Shown: positions 1-11,849 of the stretch, in pieces
How the letters are laid out: the number at the start of each line of letters is the position of its first letter
Position numbering within the stretch: the stretch's first letter is position 1
Source: Platanthera guangdongensis
Taxonomy: Eukaryota; Streptophyta; Magnoliopsida; Asparagales; Orchidaceae
Length of the DNA: 64,000 nt
Assembly: GCA_039583875.1 (NCBI GenBank)
Contig: CM077164.1
Span: 67,053,628 to 67,117,627, forward strand
Direction of reading: 5' to 3'
Notes under the pieces: generated by a model
Database searches by the model: none
What the model was told of the DNA's origin: nothing
What the model saw: the letters and a program-made list of their open reading frames with translations, nothing else
Position numbers and translations under genes: made by a program

Positions 1-2800
1 AATATAATAACCGAAATATTGGGTTAGAGAAATATCGATATATTGGGAAATATTGCCGTTTTTTTTACAAAACGATATTTTTATCAAACAAATCGGTTTC
101 ATTGCGGTTTGCACCCAAAAACTTTATGTCGATCGACATGTCGGACATGTCGGCCGACATCTACAACACTGCATTTAGTTTCTCCCAAGATTAAAGTAAA
201 TGTCAATAAATTTCCTACAAATAATACCTTCAAAAATCACTATCATTATAAGCATCAACTCAATGATTATGGAAATTTGTCATATAAAAAGAATATTCAA
301 CAAAAGTAAGAATGGGGGCCCATCATTAAAAATGACACGCCTATTCCACTCAAAATGGCCCATTCATGATTTTCTCCCCTTGGATTATCATGTTATGTTT
401 GGGTACCCCAAGGAACCGCAACACTTTGCTCCATTTAGATACCTAAATATCTTATCCATTAGTATCCACCTATTACGTGAAGTAGATTCAAATCAAAATA
501 AAATCTCTCAATAATCTACTTCACGATGTGCATAATGTCCTTTTTTACGTTGTTTTTGTTTGTGTATTTTTTAAGCCAACATGTCATGGACACTTTTCAT
601 ATGTTTTTGCTATATGACTTACTCATATTAAGTTTAGTGATAAATTAATCCAATTGAAAGAAGTTGAATAAAATTCATATCCTTGTTAAGTGACCAAAAT
701 TTTCTTATTATCTAAATTCTATCCTTTTAAAGCCATTACCTGTAAATGTTTTATATATTTAATATAATAAATTTGTAATTAGGATTAAACTCTTAGTATG
801 AATGTAATCATTTACTCATCTCATGTGTGTCACCATAGTGGGGTCGTAGGATTGTGTGCATTAGAGACCTAACCTCTAAGTCATGTCTTATCCTTAATTG
901 GGGAGGGTTCCAGTGGGGAATTGCGAGGTACTAGGGGGAAGAATGATAGGTTGAGTATCGACTTTTGTATGCATATGGGATTAAAACCCCAACCTACGGC
1001 ATGCGTGCAGCTCCCCATGCCCATCCATCACTTAATACGAGGCTAGGGTATAGACATATTGATTGGGTATCTTTATCTAGGATATACTCATATACATTGC
1101 ATGAACAGTATTTCACATCTCATGTTCATTATATTCATGCATAATATTCTATCATGTTATCTTGTGTTTGCATCTTATATCTCTTTGAGCTTTTCATGTT
1201 TTTAGAAAAACACAAGTATTTTTGAAAAAAAAATATATTTAAAAATCAATTATAAAATGATTTAAAAGAATGAAAATATGTTTTTCTTATATCTCTTTGT
1301 GTGTTTTTTGTTTAAAATATTTTAATGAAAAAAGGTCAAATCAAAAATTATAAAAATTGCTTATTATTCACTGTCATTATCAAGGATGAATAAATTATAT
1401 CAATTAAAAATTAAATACAAAGTTTGATTTAATTTTCAAGTTTCTTAAAATATTATTTCGGCTATGTCATGCCTTGAATATTATCTTGTTATGTGAAATA
1501 AAATTGATTATAGAAAATATGTGTAGGATTGCTTAGTGGGCCTCTAAGTATGAGTAATGTTTTATGTTTGATAAAAATTTTATTCACTCATTTTAATAAC
1601 TTGCAAGTGATTTTAATCTTATACTTGAATGATTGTGTAGTATAATAACATAATAGTTTAAAACGCATAAGTAGATTACCTACACTACATTAAATTAATT
1701 TTTTTCAATTCTTTGTTTCATATGCACTTATTATTTAGAGAAGGGTGGTTTTAAAAAAAAGTCTATTGTTTGCGCAACACGTGAATTCGGAGTCCTTTGT
1801 CACTAAAATAAAAATTGATAAGGAAAACTCCACCGATCACTACTCGCCCTCTTGATAAGTCTTAATGAGCATTGTGAGGTTGATCACCTTGGGAAAAGAA
1901 TTATAAAGTGTCTAATAGCAAACAAAATATTCACCATTTCTCTTGGTACACCGGATCACAAAATTAAAAATAATACTAATGAAGTCATAAATGTGATCCC
2001 CTAAGCACTACTCTACTCCTTGATAAGTCTTAAAAAGTATTGTGTGTAGGGCACCTTGGTAGTTGTACTTCTTTCTCATGTGCATTGAAAATAGTGGAAG
2101 TAATATTATTTTTTGTATTTTAATGATATATTATTCACTATATATGTCATGTGTTTTGATTAATTCACTTGTATATTTTATCAAAACAATATTTGCACAC
2201 ATCATTATTTCTCATAAAACTTTTACTCATGAGAATTGGATCCTAATACATACGTACACTATTCTCTAAAATCATAAGTCAATGCACTAGATAGTAAAGC
2301 TTGACCACTACAATGTTTATTTTTACTTGAAAAGCAAATAAGCTCACATTATAGTTTTTATCTCTCTTTGATATTTTGAAATCATGATTGCAAAAAATTT
2401 AATGAAATAGCATCTTTTGGATTTGAATTGAATTGAAAACATCTTCTTATTAGGATTAAAATTTCATATCCTTAATATGATCATTTTATCCAAAACGTTG
2501 TTTATTTTAAGAGTGTTTATCATATTTTTATGCGTACTACTTGTCCTTAATCATGAATATTTACTCTCTCAACATGTGGTAAATTATGTTAACTAAGTGA
2601 TTTTATTTGCTTAACAAGTAATATTTTTCTATTTTTATCACCATACTACTTTATTCAATCATGCATACATTTTGAACAAAAAGTGGTGGAGTGATGTCTA
2701 TAATCTTACACATTGCATCCCATTTTTATTCTCTAGCATAGACCTTCTTTTTATTCACATTGCATACACTCACATATACCCTTGTTTTGTTCTACTACAA
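1..2800. other. AT-rich region without a recognisable gene
   Basis: I see no supported gene here. The open frames are short, AT-driven and lack known motifs. Visible structure: a cluster of short palindromes at 126-160; a less AT-rich island at about 830-1080; and an imperfect direct repeat of roughly 60 bp, at about 1838-1893 and again at about 2003-2060, sharing cactactc and ccttgataagtctta. Because plus-strand polypurine tracts begin at 2801, the right part may be decayed 3' untranslated sequence of element E7. That is inference. Confidence 0.5.
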
Positions 2801-3229
2801 AGGGGGAGAACACCATGCATAAATTTCTCAATTCAGGGGGAGTACAATATATTTTTTTATAGAAAGCATCTATATAAGGGGAGTATTCATAGGACGTTGA
2901 TACTTTACTTATGCTCAATCATAATAATTAACTTAATAAGTGGTAACATGTTTTTGTTTATCACAAGTGACAACATACATTAATCAACTGGTGGTATCAC
3001 TCAAATATTTCTTTTCTACCTAGAAAAACACTACTTGTTAATACACTATATCCAGCCATATTTTGATAATACCAAAATTGGGGAGATTGAAATTGAAGAA
3101 ATATCTCATTTAGGAAGAGTACGAACTAGGAAGAATGCATTAAACACGTATCAATTACAATAAACACGAACACCATTATTTTTGCCTTATTAATTCATAG
3201 TTGATTTATTATTATCAAAAGGGGGAGTT
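2801..3229 (+). promoter_or_regulatory. repeated polypurine tracts upstream of the E7 LTR
   Basis: Five GGGG(G)AG tracts lie on the plus strand at 2802-2808, 2836-2842, 2878-2883, 3080-3085 and 3221-3227. The last directly abuts a TGTTAGAAC LTR start. Several polypurine tracts before the 3' LTR are a known feature of Sireviruses, and the intact copy in E2 (24699-24963) shows the same arrangement. The PPT primes plus-strand DNA synthesis. Confidence 0.6.
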
Positions 3230-4390
3230 TGTTAGAACATGCATTCCGCATCTCTTGGTTTGAGAATATCAAATCTCAGTGTGTATTTGATCACGTTTGT
3301 TGTGTGTTTATAGTGTTCAAGTTTTCAAGTATGAAGAATGAGAATTTCAATCACTGTGACCTACCGTTGGATGCTGTCCCCGAAGAATTAAAGAATAGCC
3401 GCTCTATGTTCTACCACCAGGCACTAGCATCTTACCGCCCCGAGGTATCATAAAAGTAGAAAAATATATTATTTTTATATTTTTTGAATTCTATTGGACA
3501 ACTATCACCATCGCGCGAATTGACTTACAGTCAGGCGTTAGCCCTACTGCCAGCAGTAGTGTATTTTTTCTAAACGTATAAAAGCGCGTGTTTATTTTCT
3601 GGAGATAATACGAAAGAGAATATTTATTTCTAGGGTTTGGTCTCCATCTGGTAGAGGACGAGATTTCTTCTTTGTTGAAGGAAAAACACTATTTTTTCCT
3701 CCCGCTTGTGATCGAAGAATTCCAGCGAACAAAATCTTCAATGACCATTCGCAGGTAATCGACTGCTATATGAATGATTTTCAAGAGCATCAACCGTGCA
3801 CTGTTCCTCTGAGGAGCTTTATGTTTGAGGGATAAATAACTCTTAAACTCTAATTTTTTTTCTTTTGTATTTTTATTTGTTTTTATCTTATCTTGGTGTA
3901 AGGGAAATCGACCTAGGAGCTCATTTTATTCCTAGAAGGAGTCTGAAGGAAATCATCATGGGAGAACTTCTAAATCTGGGATGTCTAGATCTGAAAGATC
4001 TAATGGGACTATAGGGCCCTTTCGGGGAGGAAGGTGAAGAGTCGGCTCATGGATCTTCTTAGAAAGAAGAGCGAGAGCCAATCGGTCTGGGAAGGGTCGG
4101 TATAGAAACCAAAACAAGTTTGTATTCATCGCCTCCGATCTCCGGCGTCACGGAGATCCAGTTTTGCTATTATAAACAACTCTTCTTATTTTGAATAAAA
4201 TAATGTTTTGTTTATTTCATTTCAAAAGTATAGTTGTATATTACTAGAGGTTTGAGTGATGTGAGGGAAATCAAAAAATGAAGTTTTATAAGAGAATCAA
4301 TCTCTGTGACATATTATCGTGCGGTAGTGGTCTGTCGCCCTACAAAAGCTTCCAGATCCTGTTTTCTTGGAAAAATTCATTTTAATTTGA
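3230..4390 (+). repeat. E7: LTR of a Sirevirus-like copia element
   Basis: The left end is well placed: a GGGGGAGTT tract runs into TGTTAGAACATGC at 3230. A TATA box (TATAAAAG) is at 3577-3584 and an AATAAA signal at 4194-4199, spaced as in an LTR promoter and poly(A) site. No tRNA-Met primer-binding site follows, so this is a 3' or solo LTR. The right end is not resolved. It must lie before the E6 LTR start at 4401, and the TSD was not identified. Confidence 0.5.
3577..3584 (+). promoter_or_regulatory. TATA box of the E7 LTR
   Basis: TATAAAAG lies about 350 bp into the LTR, upstream of a purine-rich leader and the AATAAA at 4194. Confidence 0.5.
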
Positions 4391-4400
4391 AGCTATCTTA

Positions 4401-5740
4401 TGTTGATGCGTGAAAACCGATGAGGGGAGTAAATGGTCGTTGTCGCGGGCACTAGCAGCTAACGGGGTGTGTTCGGTCTCACAGGCAAGGTGATGAGGTG
4501 TAGAGGTTGATGGATGCGTGGATAGAGGTGAGGAGAAAGCTTCTGAGTGCTCGAGAGTGGAGCAAACTCTTGTTCAAGGGTTGCGAGGATAGAGGAGAGA
4601 AGGGTGTCGATCCTAGTACGGAGATGGTAGGGAAGGTTGATCAGGATCTATCAAGCAGACGGTTACTCTGACAGTTGTGCTTGCAGGTTGATGCTGAGAG
4701 AGTTGAGTTGAGAAGAAGAGAGGGGCTTCTAGCAGCGGCAACAGTAGATTTCGCCCATCGTGGCTTAAATGTCACTCCTGCGACAGGCTTTCCTTTGATC
4801 AATATTGAGTTATACATATTGAGCTACACCTTTACATGGAAAGCGAATAAAGGGTACATAGGGGGAAGCTAGCGGCTAAGGAAAGAAGGTGCCAGAGGAG
4901 GAGGCCGCGCGGACTGAGGAGGCAGGTCGGTAGGCCGCGAGGTTACATGAAGAGAGGGCGCAGACTGAGAAATGGAGTTCGCCGGGGTTGATGGCTTGAG
5001 CTTGTTATTGACTGTCCTTGAGCATGAGGCGATGTGAGTGTGCCCCCAATGAGAGGTATGGGGGTCAATTTATAGGCCCGAGGAGGTAACAGCTTTCAGT
5101 AACGTTACCCCCGGTGAGTCGGTAACTTGTGCGAGTATAGAATGGAGTTTGCCGAGTCCGCAACAGATTGCGCGGCCTGGGACTGCCTTCTGGAGCTGGT
5201 TTTGCTGCTTGGCGGACTGGGAAGGGTCTGCCCCTGGTGTGCTGAGCGATCCCACGCCAAGTGTGCGAGCTGAGTGATTACCCGCCCGCTGCTGAGAAGA
5301 AGCGTGTGTTGGAAGCTAAGTGGCAGACTACGCAATGCATCCACCTATGCTGCTGGAAAGGAGACGTGGCCGCCAGCTGCTAAGAAGCTAGAGCCGAGTC
5401 TCATTGATATCTGTGGACTGAAGGGCGAGTCCGCCCAGCCCTAAGCGGTGAAGAGTTAGAATCCGTGAGCTGCCAGTGGTGCTGGTCAACTGGGCGACCT
5501 GGCAGACTGAAGAGGCAGGTCGCCCATTATGCTGGCGAAGTGGAACCGGGTGTTACTGGCTGGCGGTCTGGGGTCAGGTCGCCATTCTTGCTTTTTGGCG
5601 AGCTAGTGGGTTGTCGACGCTGCTGATGGTGGGCGGCCTGGAGGTAGGCCTTTTGACGATATGGAGGTATGGTCTGCTTGATGTGCGACCTGCGGGAGCG
5701 GGCTGAAGGAGACAAACTCACGCAGAGCACGGCTTATTGT
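4401..5740 (-). repeat. E6: LTR of a Tat-type gypsy element, right end uncertain
   Basis: The sequence starts TGTTGATGCGTGAAAA, matching the start of the E3 LTRs (TGTTGATGCACGAAA). It then shows a diverged version of their interior, including the conserved block around 4745-4800 (ttcgcccatcgtggc). The minus-strand TATA box CCTATAAATT at about 5066-5075 corresponds to the one in E3. GCGGACT and AGTCCGC words are frequent. No internal region or partner LTR is in the window, so it is probably a solo LTR inserted in E0. The right boundary is estimated from where E0 ORF3-like coding sequence resumes. No matching TSD to tctta (4396-4400) was found. Confidence 0.5.
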
Positions 5741-6521
5741 CAGTCTGGGCAGATAGGTAGTCGAGGCTATTATTAAGATCCTTCTCTGTTTCCTTGACCT
5801 TGTTCAAAACTTACAACATTGTGGCTTCAAAATGTTCTTGTTGTCTTTCCAACATAACTTCTTAGGTATTAGGAATGGAACTATCAGCAAAGGAACTAGG
5901 AACATCCTCAGAAGGAATACTAGGGAGAGAGGGAAGATTTTCAAGAACTGGAGATAATCGAGCTTTAGAAATCTACATCAGCTCTTCAGTAGTTAGGACA
6001 GGAGGATGCTCCTTTGCATCTCCTTCCTCATCAGAAATATACACTACCTCCTCTGGAATAACTGGAGGAGTACCTATCATCTTGGCAACTCTTTTATTAA
6101 GGTTGCGGATAAACCTGTCAACCTGAGTAGCAATCAATATCGAGGACTGAGGAACCTCCCCCTCAAAAGCTGAAGTAGGAGTAATCTCTGGGAGAGGGAC
6201 AATAATATTGTCCACTTACACCTACTCAGAACCATCAGTAGCATTATCAGCAGCTTTGGTCTCATCAGTAACAACCATTTCCTCATCAGCATCTATTTCA
6301 TAGTCATCAACATTCAAATCATCTTTAGCAGCAGCAGAAATCTCGGCCTCATCTGGCACTAACTCATCAACAGCAGTATGAGAAATCTTGGTAACCTCTG
6401 TCAGAATATTCCCTATCTATGGAACTATAATCTCAGCATCTGGAACTGGAAATGAACTCTCTGTAATTGAAGTAGCAGTTGGCTCCCCCTCAGCTCCTGC
6501 ACTCAATCTCTTAGGAGTTTC
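5740..6521 (-). pseudogene. E0 ORF3, C-terminal piece
   Basis: Minus-strand coding sequence of low-complexity type, with Pro/Ser/Thr/Glu-rich stretches and a helical segment containing the heptad-like VMLERQQEHFEATML near 5830-5870. Stops interrupt it. It is the continuation of ORF3 after the E1 insertion: sequence left of 6522 and right of 27869 reads through in one frame when the TSD is counted once. The function of ORF3 is unknown. Its position after pol matches the extra or env-like gene of Sireviruses, but I see no clear signal peptide or membrane segment here. Confidence 0.6.
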
Positions 6522-8107
6522 TGAAAGTGTAGCTAGATCTGATATACTCTAGAGAGGGGTGAATAGAGTATATGGTGCTTGAAAACTTTTTACAACAATT
6601 GTTGTAATTCTGAGTGAACAGGGAAGCAACTATTAAATCTAATCACAAAATAACCTACAACAGAAATTAATCATAGATCTAAACTAATCACAAAACAATC
6701 ACAGCCAGAAACAAAAGATAAAGACAAGCAAGCCAGAAGACATAAGGAGCTATAGTGGTTCCCCTAAACTTGGGTACATCCACTCTTCTACCACCCTAGG
6801 TAGGAATCCACTGCAGGATGAGTTGATCAGGTGTCCTGGGCACCAATGAGCTTTTGATAAGGTGCTCAAAAACCAAATCAGATTTTTTGATCAGGTGTCT
6901 TGCCACCAATGAGCTTTTGACAAGGTGCTCAAAAACCAAACACAAACTTTTGAAGGGAGTTTGAGAAACCCTTTACAGAGATGGGGATGAGAGAGTTATG
7001 GAAGTCTTCTCTTTCTCAGAGCAGCTGAGAAGACTATGTGGATTTTATGTTGTCAAAGCTCCCCTGAGTTCTTGAGATGTTCAAGAAATGAAGCTTTGCT
7101 GTAGGGTGATAGGCCTTAAGAAGTTGATCTCCAGCAAATGATGATTTCAGCAACAGCTGAAATGTTAGGTGTCTGGAGTCTTTGAAAGATATTGGCCTTG
7201 AACACTTGAAGCAAAGGGGATCTGAAGATTTCAGATTTGTTGATCTCCTTTGGTGTGTGTTCTTGTATGAATTCCTTTTAGCACTCTCTTGAGAACAATT
7301 GATGTTGAGAAAGATGTTGTCCAGAGAAGTGTAGCAGAGAATGTTCTTGTTCTTCTTGTTCTATGTTGTCTCTCTTCTGATCTATGTTCTGAGTGATGGA
7401 GAGATTCAAAAATCTTGTATTTTATTCTCTGGTACTGAATAGAAAATCATCCTCTGTCAAGAATAGCCGTTGGCCTGTCATTAATTGCATCCTTATTTGC
7501 AAATGTCTTTTGGGGGAAAGTCCAAAGAAACATTCCTTGAAAATCCCTTGAAACTTGGTCCAGAATAAATGAAAACGGCTAGAAAATCTTCTGAATTAAT
7601 TGCTGAATAACTCCTGAATTTGAATCTTGAAAAATCCTTTAACTCATCAGAAAACGTAGAACTGAGCTCTGCTATCGTCGAACTGAGCCCAGCGATTTGG
7701 ACTTATACAGTAACAGAAATCGTCGATCTGAGCTCAAAGATCGTCGAACTGAGCTCAGAGATAGAGAATCAATACTGAGTCAAGATCGTCGAACTGAGCT
7801 CGCAGATCGTCGAATGGAGTTCGACGATTTGTTGAAGTTGAGCTCAGTGATCGTCGAATGGAGTTCGACGATCTGTCGAAGATGAGCTAGACGATCGTCG
7901 ATTGGAGTTCGACGATTCGTCGTACTGAGCTCGACGATATGACTTAGTCTCAAACTGAAAAACCTGGTCTTGAGGGCAGCTTCCAAACCTAAGTACTAAC
8001 CCTTAGACTCAAATCTAATTGACCTTTAGAGTTATACAGGAGGTCAACAACAGGTTTCCTAGAGACATAGTGATCCTGACCCAAATTAGTAATAGGGTGT
8101 TCCAACA
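6522..8107 (-). repeat. E1 3' LTR
   Basis: It runs from TGAAAGTG on the plus strand (LTR 3' end) to TCCAACA (LTR 5' end). It is the uninterrupted counterpart of the E2-split copy and shows the empty E2 site directly: gtcctgggcaccaatg at about 6833-6848. It contains the TCGTCGAA palindrome array at 7655-7938. Confidence 0.93.
7655..7938. repeat. palindrome array in the E1 3' LTR
   Basis: About ten units built on ATCGTCGAACTGAGCTC and its variants. Several form inverted repeats, for example ATCGTCGAA, five bases, TTCGACGAT. The E1 5' LTR copy is at 27417-27700. Related arrays lie inside the element at 11480-11765 and 15225-15402. Confidence 0.85.
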
Positions 8108-8126
8108 ATCTCCCCCTATTTGGGTT
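8108..8126 (-). promoter_or_regulatory. E1 polypurine tract
   Basis: On the minus strand AACCCAAATAGGGGGAGAT immediately precedes the LTR start TGTTGGAAC. It is the primer site for plus-strand DNA synthesis. The 8127-8270 stretch beyond it is 3' untranslated sequence with nothing else visible. Confidence 0.85.
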
Positions 8127-8271
8127 AGGATTACTATTTACAGAACTTGGAAAAATTAAATAACAACATACACAGCAATAATACAGAAAAACAATAAGCA
8201 GGGCATGCAGAACCATAAATACATTATCCCAGACAATAATCAGAATTCAAGATGATTGTCACCTTACATAG

Positions 8272-11200
8272 TTATTTCTTCTCCTTGCTCTTTATAAGTT
8301 TGATTTCTCTATTGGGGTTAAGAGCTTCCTTTTTGGATCTTGTGTCATCTGCTGCACCTAAAGAGGTTTGCTGTTTGGGCCTGGGAACTACAGCTTCAGG
8401 ATGTAGCTCCATATATCTATCAAAATCAAAGAATTTGCTTGAAGCATATCTTTCCAATTCTTTCTTTCTCTGTTCATACAATGTAGTGATGTTGGAGGAG
8501 TCTCTGTCTTGCTCTTTAGCTTTCTTAATCTGGTCCAGTGCAGCAAGCTGTTTCATCCTGGCAGTCCAAGCAGTTGGATTATTTTCAGGATCTTCAAAGG
8601 GCACTGGTGGCTCATATCTATTTGATGGATTATCCTGAGGAGGTCTGGATGAAACTACTTCCTTTAGCTTATAGGGAAAAGGACCTGAGGTTGTGTCTGA
8701 TGAGGTTTGTCCTTCCCTGGAGTAAGGATGTTGCCTTGAATAACCTTTTGAATAAACCTGGAATTCCCTTTGATTTCCTCTATAGTTTCCTCTTCTAGAT
8801 TGAGAACCCCTGGACTGGATTCCCCTATGATAAGATCTGGCATGAGGCTGATAGGGGGTTTGGCTTTTGGCAGGGGGTTGAGCAGCTGAGCTTCCACCTG
8901 CACCTGCATCAGGAGGAGGTGGTGGAGGAGGATGAGAATGATGAAACTGGGAAGATCATTTCTCATACTTCCTCTTTTTCTTCATGGCTTTAAGTTGGTT
9001 CTTTGAATACTGCATCTAGTGCTCAGTTATGGGGCAGTCATGAAGAATGTAATATGGAATGTCATTATTGTCCTTGACTTTGGCTGGAGGTACTCTTTTC
9101 ATGGCTTTGCTCCTTGCCTTTCTCTTTCTAGCAATAGTGGCAGAGGAGTCATCAGAATCAGTCCTGAATTCATCACTTTCAGAACTTTGCTCATCATATA
9201 GAGCATCAATCTTTTTCATGTAATCCTTCTGAAGTTGAGTTGAAGCAGATGTAGCAGCTGTGGTTGGAGCAGCAGCAGATACAGCACTTGTAGTAATTGA
9301 AGTTGAACCAGTAGCAGCAGCAACAGACACAGAAGTTGAGGCAGTAATAACAATAGACACAGAAATTTCTGGAGCAACACTCTTAGAAGGTATAACAGCA
9401 ATAATAACAGTAGCAGTTGGGGCAGCAACAGTTTCAGATGAAACACTTTCAGATACAACAATATCAGCAACATCAGGAATATCATCAGCAAACACAGAAG
9501 GCTCAAAATCATCAGAAACAGGAATAGCCTCTGTCATATGGATATCATCAGAAACTGGAACAACAGTAGCATCATTATTGACAGCAGCAACAACAGGAAT
9601 AGCAACCATATTCTCAGCAGGAGTAGCAGCAGCATATACTGAATTGACAAAAGAAGTTATAATGCTGGTGTCACAATATGAGAAGGGCACAATGGCCTTG
9701 GTCAGATCCTCTGATGGCTGGACAGCAACTCTCTTTGGAAGACAACTGAAATACATTGAATCAAACACTGAAAGTAAGGACTTGATGTCCACTGGGAAGA
9801 CTGCAACTGGAGGGGGAACTGGAGCTTGAAGAACAATAGTAGCAGCAGCAACAATAACTGAAGAAACAGCAGGCAAGCTTACTTCATAAGGCATCTCCCC
9901 CTGCCTAGATTCAGATAAGGCTGGATCAAGGCACACTGATGAAGGGATTGCCTGGGGGAAAAGGGAGGATAGCCTGGCAGAAAGGGCTGCCACTGACTCA
10001 AGTAATGGAGCCAAGGAGGTCTCCAATAGAAGAGATAGCCTGGGGGCTATCAGTTCATATATCTTATCAGCCAGGGCTGGAATATCTACTTGCTCAGCAG
10101 TGACTGGAGCAGAGGTAGAGGATGGAGTAGGAGCTACTGGTGATTGTAGTGGAGAGCTGGTGTATTGGGGAAGAGATGGTTGAGGTGAGGGTATAGTGGA
10201 TATGGAGGACAGTGGGATGGAGAGTGAGGGTGTGAAGGTGGGTTGATCAAGAATTTCCTGCAGAAGTTGTTGGTAAGATGTTGATGAGGAGGGGAGCTCA
10301 GGAGGAGATGAGGGAGAGTCATCCATGAAGGAATCATCAATAAGATTGAAGGAGGGAATGGAGGGTGATGTGGCAATGTCTGGTTGAGGGTAGGAATATA
10401 ATGGATGGAAGAGTTCTTTTGTTGTTGGTAGAGTTGGAATTGGAGATGGGATTGATGTTGGAGAAGGGCTGGAGATGATGATAGTGGATGGAGTTTGAAT
10501 GGTGGATGGAATTGGAGAAGATGGAATTGGATGAGGAGGAGAGGCAGTAGCAGGCAAGTCATCTGCAGGGGCAGAGACTTGAGGGGAAGTGACTATTACA
10601 GTCCTGGTGCCTGAAGGTGTGCTTGAAGAGGGCCTACTGGGCTTGATGATCTGCCTGTCCCATTTGCCAAATAGGGCACAGGATAATCTCTTGGAAGCAT
10701 TAATATGTATCCCAGATGATACAAGCAGAGTAGGGCATCTGTTCTGCAGAAAGAGGCCTAGAACCCTCCCAAAATTCACAAAATTCTTGTTAATTTTCTT
10801 TTTAATCAGGTCAAAGAAGACCTCTCCCCAGTTCAAATTCTTCTTGTCCACAATGGCTCCCATTAAGCATAGCTGATACCTAGAAATAGTATCATGTGCT
10901 GAGTGCTTAGCCAACAGAACCTTCTCAACTACATCAGCCAAGAATCTATATTCCACAGACAGGTTTTTCTTCAACAGCTTGCTAGGGTTAGCTTCAGAGT
11001 GACCCATTCTTGCAAGCAGATCAGCAAATTCCTCTCCAGACAGATCAGCAGAATCTCTACCAGAACTTAGCTCAAAAACTTCTGTCAGAATGGTTGGAGT
11101 CAAGGGTACCTGGGTGCCAGAAATTGATCCAACTATGTTGTTTTGATCCTGGTTGTGGGCAATGTAGACTCATTCCTTGATCTCATCAGCAGCAAGTTTG

Positions 11201-11352
11201 ATTCTGGTGGTCATAATGGTAGCAAGTTTCTGCTCCTTGAAGAGTTCCAAAATATCGTGGAAAACTTGATCAGTTGTGCTGAAGGACTCCATGTCAATAT
11301 CAAAGCCAGCATCGAATTTCATGGCGGTGAGAACAGCAACAGAAACTGCCAT
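8272..11352 (-). pseudogene. E1 ORF3, large Pro/Ser/Thr/Ala-rich protein downstream of pol
   Basis: The best start is the ATG at 11352 in a good context (aaccATGG), right after a 3' splice-like tract ending gatttttgcag. One reading frame runs to about 8272 but has TGA at 11170-11172, TAG at 9016-9018 and another stop near 8965. Main open part: 11103-9016. The N-terminal about 250 residues are mixed helical sequence, with VEKVLLAKHSAHDTISRYQL and LFGKWDRQIIKPSRP, and are similar to the E0 pieces at 41371-41802 and 27870-28036. The middle is long Pro/Ser/Thr then Ala/Val/Thr repeats. The C-terminal part (8272-8604) is charged, with KKELERYASSKFFDFDRYME. The position matches the Sirevirus extra or env-like gene. 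No function is assigned; an envelope role is unsupported. Confidence 0.65.
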
Positions 11353-11354
11353 GG

Positions 11355-11376
11355 TTACCTGCAAAAATCAACAAAC
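11355..11376 (-). promoter_or_regulatory. 3' splice-site-like tract before E1 ORF3
   Basis: On the minus strand a T-rich stretch, tttgtttgttgatttttgcag, is followed by GTAACC and the ORF3 ATG at 11352. This is a good plant acceptor (polyU then GCAG). ORF3 may therefore be made from a spliced RNA. No donor was assigned. Confidence 0.4.
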
Positions 11377-11465
11377 AAAATGACCAAGTGTAGAAATGGT
11401 TGGAGGGAAAGAGAATTTTTGCAGAGAAATCGAAAGCGCAAAAGGAGAACGACGGCGAAAAATGA

Positions 11466-11475
11466 ATTTTATATT
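11466..11475 (-). promoter_or_regulatory. TATA-like box between the palindrome array and E1 ORF3
   Basis: On the minus strand CCTAATATAAAATTC lies just downstream of the palindrome array (11480-11765) and about 115 bp upstream of the ORF3 ATG. Similar order is seen in E0 (48214-48450). A promoter role is inference. Confidence 0.35.
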
Positions 11476-11479
11476 AGGG

Positions 11480-11765
11480 TTCGACGTAGAAAAGGAAAGA
11501 TCGTTGAACTCAGTTCGACGATCGGGACTTCTAAAGGAATCTGAAGAGTCTGCAATATCGTCGAGCTCCGTTCGACGATATTGGAGAGCGTCGAGCTCCG
11601 TTCGACGATAGTTCAGAGAACCAAATCGTCGAGCGTCGTTCGATGATCGTTGACCGAAGAGATAGTTCATACTATCTGAGAAGCGCTGAACTCAGGTCGA
11701 CGATTTCGGAAATCGTCGATCTCCGTTCGACGATCTGGGGGAAAATCATCGAGCGCAGTTCAGAG
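11480..11765. repeat. internal palindrome array between pol and ORF3 of E1
   Basis: Several copies of TCGTCGAGCTCCGTTCGACGA-type inverted repeats and half sites. They are the same family as in this element's LTRs, but the spacers differ: the LTR uses ACTGAGCTC, while here AGCTCCG is common. The stretch is non-coding, between the pol stop at 11850 and ORF3 at 11352. Confidence 0.85.
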
Positions 11766-11849
11766 ACCAGAAAAACACTCTAGACACTAAGAAAAATCAA
11801 GATGTTTGCCTAGTCTTGGTCAATTTTTGAACTTCTAAAATCTTGGATA

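Noticed and set aside
3229..3453. Small plus-strand frame of 74 codons
   Set aside because: It begins at the LTR start of E7, uses a non-ATG start and shows no domain.
9260..9829. Open frame on the plus strand opposite E1 ORF3
   Set aside because: It mirrors the Ala/Val/Thr repeat of ORF3; GC-skewed simple repeats leave the other strand open by chance.
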